Shown here one piece after another: positions 45,128 through 54,791 of a stretch of 64,000 bases of DNA; position 1 is the stretch's first letter, and each line of letters starts with the position of its first letter. The DNA is taken from NCBI RefSeq assembly GCF_009755815.1, contig NZ_WRPK01000005.1, positions 1 to 64,000 of the forward strand. The letters are read 5' to 3'. The notes under the pieces are model-generated. The model worked only from the letters and a program-made list of their open reading frames with translations. It did not search any database and was not told where the DNA came from. Source of the stretch: Flavisphingomonas formosensis (GTDB taxonomy: Bacteria > Pseudomonadota > Alphaproteobacteria > Sphingomonadales > Sphingomonadaceae). Both the position numbers and the translations under genes were made by a program.

Positions 45128-45547
45128 TCAGTGCTGGCCGTGCCCCAGAACCTCCATGCGCATCACGTCGACCCCGCCCTCGGTGAGCTGGGGCAGCTTG
45201 GCGAACCAGTCCTTCACATAGGGCATCGCATTGTGAGCCTCGAAATCCGCCACGCTGGCGAAGATCTCGTAGAAGATGAAGTGACCCGGCGCCGCCCGGT
45301 CCTCCTGCAGGAAATAGACGAGGTCCTTGGGGTCGCTGCGCACCAGCGCGACCAACGGCAGCGTGGCTGCGCGCAGTTCGGCTTCCTTGCCCGGCTTGGC
45401 GCGCACTTGCGCGACGATCGAATAGGCGCCGGCGGGAATGTCGGCATAGGGGATGCCCACAGCCTCGCGCGCCGTCAGCGGGTTCGCGGTCATCGCCGCG
45501 ATACAAGCCGCCAAGCCGATCGGCATGATCTTGATGGTCATCGTCAA
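45128..45547 (-). CDS. exported antibiotic-biosynthesis-monooxygenase (ABM) domain protein
   Basis: 139 residues: a signal-like N-terminus (IKIMPIGLAACIAAMTANPL) and one ABM ferredoxin-like domain (YSIVAQVRAKPGKEAELRAA, then FIFYEIFASVADFEAHNAMP). The family includes quinol monooxygenases that act without metal or flavin. It lies 19 bases downstream of the VOC gene and was probably co-transcribed with it. A related, shorter ABM gene occurs at 49.0 kb. Confidence 0.8.
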   Translation of the reverse strand: MTMTIKIMPIGLAACIAAMTANPLTAREAVGIPYADIPAGAYSIVAQVRAKPGKEAELRAATLPLVALVRSDPKDLVYFLQEDRAAPGHFIFYEIFASVADFEAHNAMPYVKDWFAKLPQLTEGGVDVMRMEVLGHGQH

Positions 45548-45566
45548 TCTCCTCTGCAGAGGGGCA

Positions 45567-46430
45567 TCATTGGGCGCCGGCGAGCGCCTGCTGTCGTTTG
45601 GCGAGTGCGTTGGCGAAGCGCTGCTTGACCGGTCCGAGTGCCTTGACGAACTCGAGCTGCTCGCCCTCGGGGCCCTTGCAGTAGATCAGTTCCCAACCGT
45701 CCGATGGCGCCTCGGTCACCTTGTTGGTGTTGGCGCTCTGGGGCGCCGCCTTGCGCTCCGCATCGGTGCGGACCCGGATCGTGCGATTGGCCCGGACCTG
45801 GTCCATTCCGCGCCGCGCGGATTCCGCTTCCAGATCGGCGATGAACTTGTTGAAGTCGACATCGTCGCGCAGATAGAAGCAGATGTGCATCATGCGCGGA
45901 TAGGCCGGGCTCATGTTCGCGAGCGGCGGCGCGAAACTGTTGGGGCCACCCATGGGCTCGTCCGAATTGCGATATTGCAGCAACTCGACGACGACATTGT
46001 CGAACTGGATGAAGCGCACGTCCAACCGCTGGTCGCCGTCGCGCAGATTGGGCACGCCGATCGTCTGCGGGTCGACGTGCAATTCGTTGGCGCGGATGTC
46101 CTGATCGGCGAGCAGCGTGTTGTGGACCGGGTCGCCCTGGAAATCGCCATGCCGGAAGACCTCGGTGCCACCCAGCACCTGCGTGTAGAATTCATAGGCG
46201 CGTTCCATGTTCTGCACGGTCAGCCCGAAATGCTGGACACCCTGCAGACGCGCGCCGAGCGGACCACTGTTACGCGCGGCCGACGACATGCCGTCAACGC
46301 CCCGCGATGGGGCTGAGGCCGCTGGCGCCGGTCCGGCTGCGACGGCGCCGGCGACCATTGCGGCGCCAGCCGTCGACAAGAGCTCGCGGCGGCCAAGGCT
46401 TGCAGCTTTGTTTCCTTCAGGGTCATGCAC
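45567..46430 (-). CDS. Tat-signal VOC-family (glyoxalase/dioxygenase fold) protein
   Basis: 287 residues. LGRRELLSTAGAAMVAGAVA is a twin-arginine signal. The VOC domain begins GVQHFGLTVQNMERAYEFYT, with metal-ligand His in this strand, and later MMHICFYLRDDVDFNKF and GEQLEFVKALGP. The exact reaction is unknown; VOC proteins include glyoxalases, extradiol dioxygenases and binding proteins. Exported VOC proteins often accompany ABM proteins as here. Confidence 0.8.
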   Translation of the reverse strand: MHDPEGNKAASLGRRELLSTAGAAMVAGAVAAGPAPAASAPSRGVDGMSSAARNSGPLGARLQGVQHFGLTVQNMERAYEFYTQVLGGTEVFRHGDFQGDPVHNTLLADQDIRANELHVDPQTIGVPNLRDGDQRLDVRFIQFDNVVVELLQYRNSDEPMGGPNSFAPPLANMSPAYPRMMHICFYLRDDVDFNKFIADLEAESARRGMDQVRANRTIRVRTDAERKAAPQSANTNKVTEAPSDGWELIYCKGPEGEQLEFVKALGPVKQRFANALAKRQQALAGAQ

Positions 46431-46537
46431 GGTCTTTCTCCTGTCCGTTCGAGACGCGTCGATCTTTTCGACGCGAGCCGCCCTTCGGCCGAAGCGCCTG
46501 CATCGGCCGTGAGCGAATGTTCCGGCTGACGCGACCG

Positions 46538-47548
46538 TCAGTCCGCGATGGGGAGCGGGGCGGCTGGGTTGACCAGGCCTCCCGCCCGCAATTCGCGCCA
46601 GAAGCCTGCGGGGACCTGTTCTGCCAGCGCCGCACTATCCTCGGCGATGCGGCTGGGACGGCTGGCGCCCGGAATCACCGCTGCGACCGCGGGATTGGCG
46701 AGGGAAAATTGAAGCCCCGCAGCCTTCATGCTGATGCCGTATCGGTCGGCGATCGCCTTGATCGCCGCGACCTTGGCAAGTATCGCCGGTGTCGCGGGCG
46801 CATATTCGAAGTTCGGGCCGCCCACGAGCGCGCCGGAACTGTAAGGACCGCCGACAACGATCCCGAGCCCGCGCTCGGCGACCTTTGGCATCACGCGCTG
46901 AAGCGCGCGATCATGGTCGAGCAGCGTGTACCGGCCGGCGAGCAGGAAGCCATCCGGACGCGGCTCGTCGAGGTCGAGCAGCAGCTCGATCGGCTCGACC
47001 CGATTGACGCCCAGCCCCCAAGCCTTGATCACGCCTTCGTCCCGCATTCGGTCGAGGGCACGGAACGCGCCCCGCCGTGCCGTCTCGAAGACGCTCAGCC
47101 ATTCGTCACCATAGAAATCCTGGGCGACATCGTGGACGAAGGCGATGTCGATATGATCGGTCTTGAGCCGCTTCAGACTCTCCTCGATCGAGCGATAGGT
47201 CCCGTCCTCGCTATAGTCGTTGATCACCTTGTTCGGTCGGCCGTTGGCGAACACATCGCCTTTCTCGCCATTGTCGCGCGGACTCTCCTCGATCTCGTCG
47301 AGAATGACGCGGCCGACCTTTGTGCTGATCACATAATCCTCGCGCGCCTTCCCGGCGAGCGCCTCGCCCATGCGGATTTCGGCGAGGCCCGCACCATAGA
47401 AGGGCGCATTGTCGAAATAACGGATGCCATCGTTCCAGGCGGCCTGGACCGTCGCGAGCGCTTCCTCTTCCGGGATCGCGCGGAACATGTTGCCGAGCGG
47501 CGCCGCGCCGAAACCGAGCTTTCCGGGCAGGATTTCCTTAAGTGCCAT
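46538..47548 (-). CDS. aldo/keto reductase (D-threo-aldose 1-dehydrogenase-like)
   Basis: NAD(P)-dependent TIM-barrel reductase of 336 residues. LGFGAAPLGNMFRAIPEEEA opens the barrel. The catalytic Asp-Tyr-Lys-His set is visible in IRYFDNAPFYGAGLAE, in VISTKVGR and in IDIAFVHDV. The members closest in motif oxidise aldoses such as L-fucose. AAAGG lies before the ATG. A decayed second copy of its N-terminus exists at 48.8-49.06 kb, which shows a local duplication. Confidence 0.88.
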   Translation of the reverse strand: MALKEILPGKLGFGAAPLGNMFRAIPEEEALATVQAAWNDGIRYFDNAPFYGAGLAEIRMGEALAGKAREDYVISTKVGRVILDEIEESPRDNGEKGDVFANGRPNKVINDYSEDGTYRSIEESLKRLKTDHIDIAFVHDVAQDFYGDEWLSVFETARRGAFRALDRMRDEGVIKAWGLGVNRVEPIELLLDLDEPRPDGFLLAGRYTLLDHDRALQRVMPKVAERGLGIVVGGPYSSGALVGGPNFEYAPATPAILAKVAAIKAIADRYGISMKAAGLQFSLANPAVAAVIPGASRPSRIAEDSAALAEQVPAGFWRELRAGGLVNPAAPLPIAD

Positions 47549-47828
47549 TGTCTGGACCTTTCATTCTGTACCGTTCCCCGGATCCGTCGTCCGGCGTCGA
47601 CCAGCGGAATAGCCCTGGCGCCGATTGCGCAATAGCCGGGCTCCGATCTCAGCACTTAGGATGCCAATTCACAGGTCGCTCATGTGGCGAGCAGACGGGC
47701 CATCATCTCGCCCGGACGGTGGCGAGGCTTCCGCCTTTGAAACAGGACGAGATTGGCGCCCCGCAATTTTTCGAAGAGGTCCGGCCGTGGTGGCGTTTCC
47801 CGATTGACGCGGCCTCAGTTCACGCGCC
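47549..47828. other. spacer between the DJ-1-like and aldo/keto reductase genes
   Basis: 280 bases with no supported gene or element. Confidence 0.4.
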
Positions 47829-48494
47829 TCATTTGAGTGCGGCGACAAGTTCCTTGCCGAGCTGGGTCGCGGAGGCCGGATTTTGGCCCGTGATCAGTCG
47901 GCCATCAACGACGACGTGCGGCTGCCAGTTGGCGACGGACGAGTAGACGGCGCCTTCCGCCCTCAGCGCGTCTTCCAACTCGTAAGGCACGTCTTCGCGG
48001 GCATAGTCATATTCCTCAGCCTTCGAAAAGCCGGTCAGCTTCTTCCCATGGACGAACGGCTTGCCGTCACCTACGTCGACGCCCAGCAGGCCGCACGGCC
48101 CGTGGCAGACGGCCGTCACCAGCTTGTTGGTGGTCCAGGCACGGACGATAGCATGCTGGACATCGGCATTCCGCTGAATGTCAACCATGGGCCCCAGACC
48201 GCCGGGAAGCAAGATAGCGTCATAGTCGGCGGCATCGACCGCTGCGAGCTTGCGGCTTCGGTTAAGCCGACGGAAAGCCTTGCTTTCAAAGAAAGCCTTC
48301 TGGGCCGGATCGCTCTCGTCATAGGCATCAAAAGGTGTCCACCCTCCCGCTGGAGACGCAAATTCCACCGCGATACCGGCCTCGTCGAGCACATCAAAGG
48401 GATGCGCCACTTCGGCGAAGAAGAAGCCCGTCTTCCGATTGAAGGGGCCGATCACGGCCGCGTTGGTCACGATGAAGAGGACATGTTTGGTCAT
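47829..48494 (-). CDS. DJ-1/PfpI-family (type 1 glutamine amidotransferase-like) protein
   Basis: 221 residues of the Hsp31/YhbO-like superfamily. The nucleophile elbow with the reactive Cys is TAVCHGPCGLL, preceded by AADYDAILLPGGLGPMVDIQ. Members act as glyoxalase III, deglycases or chaperones against reactive aldehydes. AAGGAGAACTCCG precedes the ATG. It lies downstream of the aldo/keto reductase remnant and upstream of the intact reductase on the same strand. Confidence 0.88.
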   Translation of the reverse strand: MTKHVLFIVTNAAVIGPFNRKTGFFFAEVAHPFDVLDEAGIAVEFASPAGGWTPFDAYDESDPAQKAFFESKAFRRLNRSRKLAAVDAADYDAILLPGGLGPMVDIQRNADVQHAIVRAWTTNKLVTAVCHGPCGLLGVDVGDGKPFVHGKKLTGFSKAEEYDYAREDVPYELEDALRAEGAVYSSVANWQPHVVVDGRLITGQNPASATQLGKELVAALK

Positions 48495-48839
48495 CGGAGT
48501 TCTCCTTGAAATCTTCGGGAAAGACCTGCCGCGAAGCGGTCGGCCTGGCCTGGGCGTCGCCGCAGTGCCACCATGACCCTGCTGTCGCGCAACCTGCAGG
48601 CTCGAAAACTATTGCCGCTCGCACTGAGCGGTTCTGGTTGCGACCAGCGGCGCTTCTTCAAATCATGTTGAAAATGCTGATAACATCATCGGCCGATCAG
48701 GGCCGGTGAAACGTGGTGAATCTTCGGGAGCTCAATGGCCAAAGGGTCGAAGCCCGGTGCCGGCGCGAGAGGCGCCTCGCAGCAAGCAAGTCTCGCGCGC
48801 AACTCCGCCCCTTTAGCCTTGAGTCGGGCCAATCGTTCC

Positions 48840-49058
48840 CGCAGCGCTTGGCGGCTCTTTCTTCGGCGCCAGCCCCACGCTCGTCCTGACAACCGGCGCC
48901 ATAGAATGCCGCGTCATCGAACCAGCCTATGCGCACCTTCCAGGCGGCCTCCACCGTGGCGAGCGCCTCCTCCTGCGGGATCGCGCGAAACATATTGCCG
49001 AGCCACGCCGTCGGAACCAGGCACGACGGGAAGATGTCCTCTCGCCTTTCAGCGCACT
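48840..49058 (-). pseudogene. remnant of a second aldo/keto reductase
   Basis: WLGNMFRAIPQEEALATVEA, then AWKVRIGWFDDAAFYGAG, is clearly related to the intact reductase N-terminus at 47.5 kb (LGNMFRAIPEEEALATVQA). The similarity fades after CQDERGAG and the barrel is missing. It directly follows the second ABM gene. Confidence 0.7.
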
Positions 49059-49345
49059 GCTAGCGCGTCGAGGCTTAGCGCCAGCCGCTCCGCTAGGGCA
49101 TTCACCTGGCCGAGATAGGCCTGGAAATGGGCAGAAGCGCGATGCTCTGCAAGGGCCGTTGCATCGGTGTAAAGCTCGTCCAGAACGAACTTTTCAGGAT
49201 CGGCACGATCGCCCCAGAGATCGTAGCGCAGATTGCCCGGTTCGGCACGGCTGGGTGCAATCATGCCCTCGAGGAGCGCGCGCAGATCCTCAGCCTTGCC
49301 GGGGAGGGCAGTCAGGATGGCGATGGTCTTGACTTGGTCATTCAT
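49049..49345 (-). CDS. ABM-domain putative quinol monooxygenase
   Basis: 98 residues, a single ABM domain: KTIAILTALPGKAEDLRALL, then GNLRYDLWGDRADPEKFVLD and HRASAHFQAYLGQV. AGGAGG lies before the ATG. No signal peptide, so it is cytoplasmic, unlike the related protein at 45.1 kb. Possible role in quinone redox chemistry; the neighbouring wrbA remnant (a quinone reductase) fits. Confidence 0.8.
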   Translation of the reverse strand: MNDQVKTIAILTALPGKAEDLRALLEGMIAPSRAEPGNLRYDLWGDRADPEKFVLDELYTDATALAEHRASAHFQAYLGQVNALAERLALSLDALAVR

Positions 49346-49359
49346 GGCTAACCCTCCTG

Positions 49360-49568
49360 TTAGGCGAAGAGCCGGGACGTGACACTCGCAACCCGGCGGC
49401 CGAGATATTCGGCCCCGTCGAGTTCGTCCGCACCTGGTGCGCGGCCGCCATCGAAACCGGCAATTGTCGTTGCGCCGTAAGGAGCGCCGCCTCGGACCTG
49501 ATCCACGCCCATTTGCCCTGCAAAGCCATAATTGAGCCCACGATGACGAGTCCGAGATGGAGCAGGTT
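49360..49568 (-). pseudogene. wrbA: NAD(P)H:quinone oxidoreductase, frameshifted C-terminal remnant
   Basis: [11 protein letters not shown] in one frame and [20 protein letters not shown], then [10 protein letters not shown], in the next are one continuous piece of WrbA. The final part is [10 protein letters not shown]. An indel at about 49538 separates them, and the N-terminal half with the FMN-phosphate site is missing. WrbA is a flavodoxin-like quinone reductase. Confidence 0.75.
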
Positions 49569-49845
49569 CGCGGGGCGCGAGCATAAAGCCTTCACGATCG
49601 GGACATGAGTTAAGGCCCGTGAATTCCGGCAAAGAGCGCTTGCAGAGTTTCTCGGTCGATCGCGCCACCTTCGCCTACCCTCGGCCGTTACCCCATCGGG
49701 TAGTGATTGGCACCCGAGTGAGCGATGCGTCACCGGAGCAAGCAAGATAGGTTCTGATCGGACGAAGCGAATTGCGGAAGCGGTGATAACGGCAGGTTGT
49801 GCTGCCTCGGCAATAGTGTCCGATCAATCAGAAAGGCCGCTACCG

Positions 49846-50268
49846 ATGATACCTCATGTCACGCCCGCGTCCGTGTCAGGACCGCCAGACGCACCTGTCC
49901 CACTCGTGAATATATCGGAAAAACAAGCCCCTCAGCCTAGATCGTTTGCCTTTGGTCCTTTCATTCTGCAACCGGAGCGCCAATTGCTGGCCCATGACGG
50001 ACGGGCTGTACGGATCGGGGGGCGCGCCTTCGACATCTTGACTGTCCTCGTCGGACGTCCGGGCCAGGTGGTTGGCAAGCGAGAGCTGATCAACCTAGTC
50101 TGGCCCTCGCTTTTTGTCGATGAAAGCAATTTGAAGACGAATATGGCTGCGCTGCGCCGCGCGCTGGGCGAGCGGCATGCCGAAGCGCTCTACATCGCGA
50201 CAGTCATCGGCCGCGGCTACCGTTTCATATGCCCGGTTCGGACGTTCGGCGAAGGATATTGCACCTAG
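49846..50268 (+). CDS. winged-helix (OmpR/PhoB C-terminal type) transcriptional regulator
   Basis: A single trans_reg_C DNA-binding domain: FAFGPFILQPERQLLAHDGR, then RAFDILTVLVGRPGQVVGKR, LVWPSLFVDESNLKTNMAAL and ATVIGRGYRFICPV. It lacks a receiver, a TM segment and an ATPase domain, so its length of about 140 residues is short for CadC/OmpR-like proteins. I chose ATG 49846 with AAAGG upstream; ATG 49783 is possible. It is convergent with the response regulator gene, overlapping by four bases. Confidence 0.8.
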   Translation: MIPHVTPASVSGPPDAPVPLVNISEKQAPQPRSFAFGPFILQPERQLLAHDGRAVRIGGRAFDILTVLVGRPGQVVGKRELINLVWPSLFVDESNLKTNMAALRRALGERHAEALYIATVIGRGYRFICPVRTFGEGYCT

Positions 50269-50900
50269 CGCTCGAAGAAGCCGCGGCGGGTCGCGACAGT
50301 GACCGCGTGTGTGCGGTCGTCTACTCCGAGCTTTGCGAAGATCGTTTTTAGATGTGCCTTGATGGTATCGGTCGACAGGTGGAGCACGCGGCCGATCTGC
50401 TTGTTGGCATGCCCTTCGGCGACGAGACGAAGGACCGCGACTTCGCGATCCGTCAGCGGTTCGTCGAGAGCGTGGGCGGCGAGGTCGTGCGCAATGTCGG
50501 GGCTGATCGCGTGGCGTCCGGTGTGGACTGAGCGGATGGCGTCGATCAATTCCCGCCGAATGCAGTTTTTGAGCAGATAGCCGGCGGCTCCGGCTCGCAT
50601 GGCGCGGACGGCCTGAGCATCACCCGGATAGGTCGTGAGGACAAGGATGCGGGCACCCGGGGCAAGACCACGGATCGCTTTGATCGCTTCGACGCCGCCC
50701 ATTTCGCGCATCTGCAAATCCATGAGGGTCACGTCGGGTGACAAGGCGCGAAACTGGTGGACTGCCTCCAAGCCGTCAGCGGCCTCGCCCACGGCCGCCA
50801 TGTCCTGCTGGCGATTGAGCAAAGCGGCAATCCCGTCGCGGACCATCTGATGGTCGTCGACGATGAGCACGCGGATTGGGGCAGGGGCAGCCAGCGTCAT
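50265..50900 (-). CDS. NarL/FixJ-family response regulator
   Basis: 211 residues. The receiver has VLIVDDHQMVRDGIAALLNR, phosphoacceptor Asp in SPDVTLMDLQMREMGG and the conserved Lys near YLLKNCIRRE. The C-terminal LuxR HTH is LTDREVAVLRLVAEGHANKQ, then IGRVLHLSTDTIKAHLKTIF. It overlaps the sensor kinase remnant by the usual ATGA. Its cognate kinase has lost the sensor part, so it may be constitutively driven, or cross-activated by the kinase at 40.6-43.7 kb. Confidence 0.92.
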   Translation of the reverse strand: MTLAAPAPIRVLIVDDHQMVRDGIAALLNRQQDMAAVGEAADGLEAVHQFRALSPDVTLMDLQMREMGGVEAIKAIRGLAPGARILVLTTYPGDAQAVRAMRAGAAGYLLKNCIRRELIDAIRSVHTGRHAISPDIAHDLAAHALDEPLTDREVAVLRLVAEGHANKQIGRVLHLSTDTIKAHLKTIFAKLGVDDRTHAVTVATRRGFFER

Positions 50901-52070
50901 TTTGTTGTCCGGAACCCGGCAAAGAGACCAAACCTGCCTTCATCATAGGCGATCCGGCCCGGGATTGTCAGCAAAAGTTCCGTATCTCCACCGGTACCTC
51001 GATGAATTATGAGGTCGCCCCCCAATTTGATGGCTCGCTCACGCATGTTGGGCAGACCGTAATGGCCCGTGCGCGCGCCCCGAGACAATATTTCCGGTTC
51101 GATGCCCGCACCATCGTCTGCCACCTTTATCGTGAAAGACCTGCCATATCCGATCTCGACGACCAGCTTGGTGACATTCGCGTGGCGCCGGACATCGGAA
51201 ATCGCTTCATGGGTGATTCGTATGATCTCGTCGAACACAAGTGGGTCGAGGGGCCGGGTTGCGCCCGAACTGGTCACGGACATCTCGACAGGGGCGGTAA
51301 AAGCCTGCCGAGCGACGATGTCACAGAGAACCTTCTCCATGTCGCCTTCTTCGAAGGTGCGTAAGTCGCGAATCCGATCGCGTCCTTCGGCGATGAGCTG
51401 ATCAGCCTGGTCGATCGCAGCTTCAAGCACAGGCCGTGCAGGCTCGTCCTTCGGGAGATAATCGACCGCAAGCTGAAAGCGCAGCGTCAGCGCCTGCACC
51501 GACTGGAGCAGGGCGTCGTGCAGTTCGCGAGCGATACGGGCACGTTCAGCGATGCGTTCGTTCATACGCGCGCGCATCCGGCTGGCTACTGAGCGCAGCC
51601 GCAAGGCATATGCAAGCCATGACAGGCCGATCAGTGCGACTCCGCAGAGGAGGCAAGAAGGCCAGCTATCAAACAAGGTCTGGAGAGTCTCGAAAGACAA
51701 GTTGGCACCAGTGTGGTTCCGCCTGCCATCGCTGTTCGCGGCTACAATGCGAGCCACGTATCGACGGGGTTCCAGCTTCGCGTCGTCGGCGGAGCGTGGC
51801 GTACCGCAACGCACCCTTTGGTCGTCCACCTTTCAAATGACAGCGGAATTGGATGTGACGCGGGATAGGAACGCTGAGTACCTTGCGGCCGTTCCGGCCA
51901 TGGGCAAGCCCGGCGGGGCCGGGTGGCGGCACGCGCTCACACGTCACACCGCCAAAGCGGCTCAACCCTCCGTTGGCTGCGAACCAGAGAAAGCCATCCG
52001 GCGTTTGCGCCATCCGCCACATCCTGCGCAGCACACCATCGTCCACAGTCCAATGGATATCTTTGTGCTG
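50897..52070 (-). pseudogene. propeller-type sensor kinase with internal deletion and frame change
   Basis: An N-terminal Reg_prop blade (HWTVDDGVLRRMWRMAQTPD, then GFLWFAANGGLSRFGG) at 51.9-52.07 kb is followed, in another frame, by the end of a Y_Y_Y domain (YVARIVAANSDG), a membrane span (LLCGVALIGLSWLAYALRL), a HisKA_3 with IARELHDALLQSVQALTLRF and a full HATPase domain. About 500 residues of propeller are missing compared with the paralogue at 40.6 kb. The kinase part is intact and could still be made from a start near 51775, without signal input. Confidence 0.75.
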
Positions 52071-52862
52071 CCGCAAGCCCAACCGGATCGCCGGTCCATC
52101 GGCCGCAGAAGCGGTCCTGGCGTTTTTGGGAGAGGTTGCCGACCCGCGTCGGGCGGTCAACGAACAACAGGTGAACATCCCCGGAGTTCGGCCCAGGCTG
52201 CGCAACCAAATTGGCAGTGGAGCAAGCGAGTTTGAGGCATGCGACAGCGGTTCGAACGACCGAAACAGTAGGATGCGCGTCGCCGTCATCAATCCGTTCC
52301 ATTTCAAAATGCGCCGAAGCCTCAAGAACTGGTTACTAGAACTTAAGACTGCAAGTGCCCGCGTCGATAACCTTCCAGGAACCTCACGGGAATTGACCGC
52401 CTTTTACCTTGCTGAACGAAGCGATGTTGCGGGGCTGGTGAACACGACCACCGCCACCCGACTTCACCGAAACTTACCACGGTTGACCAACGCCTGGCTG
52501 TTCTCGGGGTAAAAGGGCTGCGTAAATTAAGTCGACGGAGGACGGCATGAGCAGAGGCGAAATACTGGTTCGGGGTGCCGACGCATCCCGCGTCGAAGCG
52601 CCGGGCAGTTGTTGGGGGCCTGAAACGGCCGTTGCTTCGACGTCCATGTCATCGAAGGTCGGGAACTGATCGCCAAGCGGAAAGACGCGTTCGGATCATC
52701 CGATCGCAAAAGCCCTCGTCGCCGCCCGGGATCGCCAACGCGTCGCGACCTGCCCCCTCGCACGCAAGCGATCCGCGATCGCGAGCGACGCGCGCGTCCC
52801 CCGCCTCCTCCGCCCTCTCCCGGGCCGGGGGGCGCGCACCCCTAAAACCTTGGAGACACGCA
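52071..52862. other. gene-free GC-rich stretch
   Basis: Nearly 800 bases without a supported gene. A 40-codon frame at 52547-52669 has GGAGG before its ATG but no family resemblance. The last 100 bases are very C/G-rich. The promoter of the following hydrolase should be here. Confidence 0.4.
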
Positions 52863-53624
52863 ATGAAACGCACCCTTTTTGGAGTCTTGCTAGCCATGGC
52901 CACTTCGACAACCGTACCAGCCGACGCCCGTGCTGCCGACAAGCCCGTTTCGATCGTGCTTGTGCATGGCGCTTTCGTGGATGCCTCGGGCTGGAAGCAG
53001 GTCTACGACATCCTGACACACGACGGCTATGAGGTGCTGGTCGTCCAGAACCCGACAGTCACGCTGGAGGGCGATGTCGAGGCAACGCGCCAGGTTATTG
53101 CTAAGGCGACGAGGCCGGTTCTCTTGGTCGGGCACAGCTATGGCGGTGCCGTCATCACCGAGGCGGGCGCCGATCCCAAGGTGAAGAGCCTCGCCTATAT
53201 CGCGGCGCTCGCGCCTGATGTCGGGGAATCCGTGTTCGAGCTGGCGACCCGACCGGTGCCGGGCGAGTCCGGTCCGCCGTTGCTGCCGCCGGCTGACGGT
53301 TTCATCATCGTCGATCCCGCCAAATTCCCGACCGCTTTCGCTGCTGATGTCGATATCTCGATCACCGGCTTCATGGCGGTGGCCCAGGTTCCCTGGGGCA
53401 TCGCCGCAGTGCAAACCAAGCTCACCAGCGCGGCCTGGCGGGACAAGCCGGTCCGCTGGATGCTGCCGAAGCAGGACCATATGGTCTCGCCGACCACGCA
53501 GCGCTTCATGGCGACCCGGGCAAAGGCCAAGGTGACCGAGATCAACAGCAGCCATGCCGTGATGCTTTCCCACCCCAAGGATGTCGCCGCCTTCATCGAG
53601 GCTTCGGCCGCCGACGACCAATAG
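52863..53624 (+). CDS. exported alpha/beta hydrolase
   Basis: 253 residues with a signal peptide (RTLFGVLLAMATSTTVPADA). IVLVHGAFVDASGWKQVYDI, the nucleophile elbow LLVGHSYGGAVITEAG and the end HAVMLSHPKDVAAFIEAS (catalytic His) define an esterase/lipase-like enzyme of the salicylate-esterase-like group. It starts at ATG 52863 after GGAG; the longer frame to 52575 is low-complexity and not real. The substrate is unknown. Confidence 0.85.
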   Translation: MKRTLFGVLLAMATSTTVPADARAADKPVSIVLVHGAFVDASGWKQVYDILTHDGYEVLVVQNPTVTLEGDVEATRQVIAKATRPVLLVGHSYGGAVITEAGADPKVKSLAYIAALAPDVGESVFELATRPVPGESGPPLLPPADGFIIVDPAKFPTAFAADVDISITGFMAVAQVPWGIAAVQTKLTSAAWRDKPVRWMLPKQDHMVSPTTQRFMATRAKAKVTEINSSHAVMLSHPKDVAAFIEASAADDQ

Positions 53625-53726
53625 CCGCAACGTTCCGGGCGGGGCGCCGCGCCGACCGCCCGGAAACGCAGCTGACGATTGTTTATCTCGTGGATCTGAT
53701 CGGAATATGGGCTGAAGGGATGCTAG

Positions 53727-54635
53727 ATGGCCGATGCTTCGCACATTCGGATTGCTTTTACGCGCCGCCAGGCGCTCACGATGGGCGGTGGAGCGGTGCT
53801 TGCCTCGGCTTTGGCGGCCCGGAGCGCGCCGGCGATTGCCGCTCATGAGCGTTCCACCCGGAGCGCGAGCCTGATCCAGATACGCAACGCGACCCTGCGC
53901 ATTGACTATGGTGGAGTTCGTTTCCTCGTCGATCCCGTGCTGGCGGACAAAGACGCTTATCCGGGTTTCGAAGGGACGGCGAACAGCCAGCGACGCAACC
54001 CGCTGGTGCCGCTGCCCATGCCGCTCGCCCCGATCGTCGACGTGGACGCCGTCATCGTGACACACCTGCATCCCGACCATTGGGACGAGGTGGCGAAGGC
54101 CAAGCTCAACAAGTCGCTGCCCATTTTCGCTCAGAATGCCGAGGACGCCACCCAACTCAAGGGGGCCGGCTTTTCCGACGCGCGGGTGCTAACCGAACAA
54201 ACCCATTTTCGCGGGGTGAGTCTAAGCCGCACGGGCGGGCAGCACGGCACCGACGCGACGTTGAAGGCACTGCCGCAGATTCTTGGCCCCGTCAGCGGCT
54301 TCGTCATGAGCCATCCCGCTCACAAGACCCTTTATGTTGCCGGCGACACGATCTGGAACGTTGAAGTCGAGCGCGCCATTGCCCGTTACGCTCCCGATGT
54401 CATCGTACTGAACGCTGGCATGGCGACGGTGATCGGACTCGATCCGATCATCATGGGTCCTTCCGACGTCCTTGCCGTGCATCGGGCCGCGCCCAACGCC
54501 GTGCTGATTGCCAGCCACATGGAAGCCTTCAACCACTGCATCCTCAGCCGAGCCGATCTGCGCGCCTTCTCGAAACGGGATGGATACGAACAGCGGCTGC
54601 TCATCCCTGCAGATGGTGAAACTCTCGAGATTTGA
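53727..54635 (+). CDS. Tat-signal MBL-fold metallo-hydrolase
   Basis: 302 residues. TRRQALTMGGGAVLASALAA is a twin-arginine-like signal. The metal-binding motif is VTHLHPDHWDE (HxHxDH), with further ligands in MSHPAHKTLYVAGDT and the final ASHMEAFNHC. Similar proteins (UlaG-like/L-ascorbate-6-phosphate lactonase-like) hydrolyse esters, lactones or phosphodiesters. It is about 100 bases after the exported hydrolase, on the same strand. Confidence 0.85.
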   Translation: MADASHIRIAFTRRQALTMGGGAVLASALAARSAPAIAAHERSTRSASLIQIRNATLRIDYGGVRFLVDPVLADKDAYPGFEGTANSQRRNPLVPLPMPLAPIVDVDAVIVTHLHPDHWDEVAKAKLNKSLPIFAQNAEDATQLKGAGFSDARVLTEQTHFRGVSLSRTGGQHGTDATLKALPQILGPVSGFVMSHPAHKTLYVAGDTIWNVEVERAIARYAPDVIVLNAGMATVIGLDPIIMGPSDVLAVHRAAPNAVLIASHMEAFNHCILSRADLRAFSKRDGYEQRLLIPADGETLEI

Positions 54636-54791
54636 AGCGGCCGTGCCGTCGCTTCCCAAGTTGACCGCGATCTGCATTCCCGGAGGCAACCGCTTTCCAT
54701 CCGACCGCATAGGAGTCCGCGACGCGCCGGAGCCGCATTCCCACGGGTTGAGAAATCCGGGACCGCGATGGAGCGATGCTCAGGAGGAATT

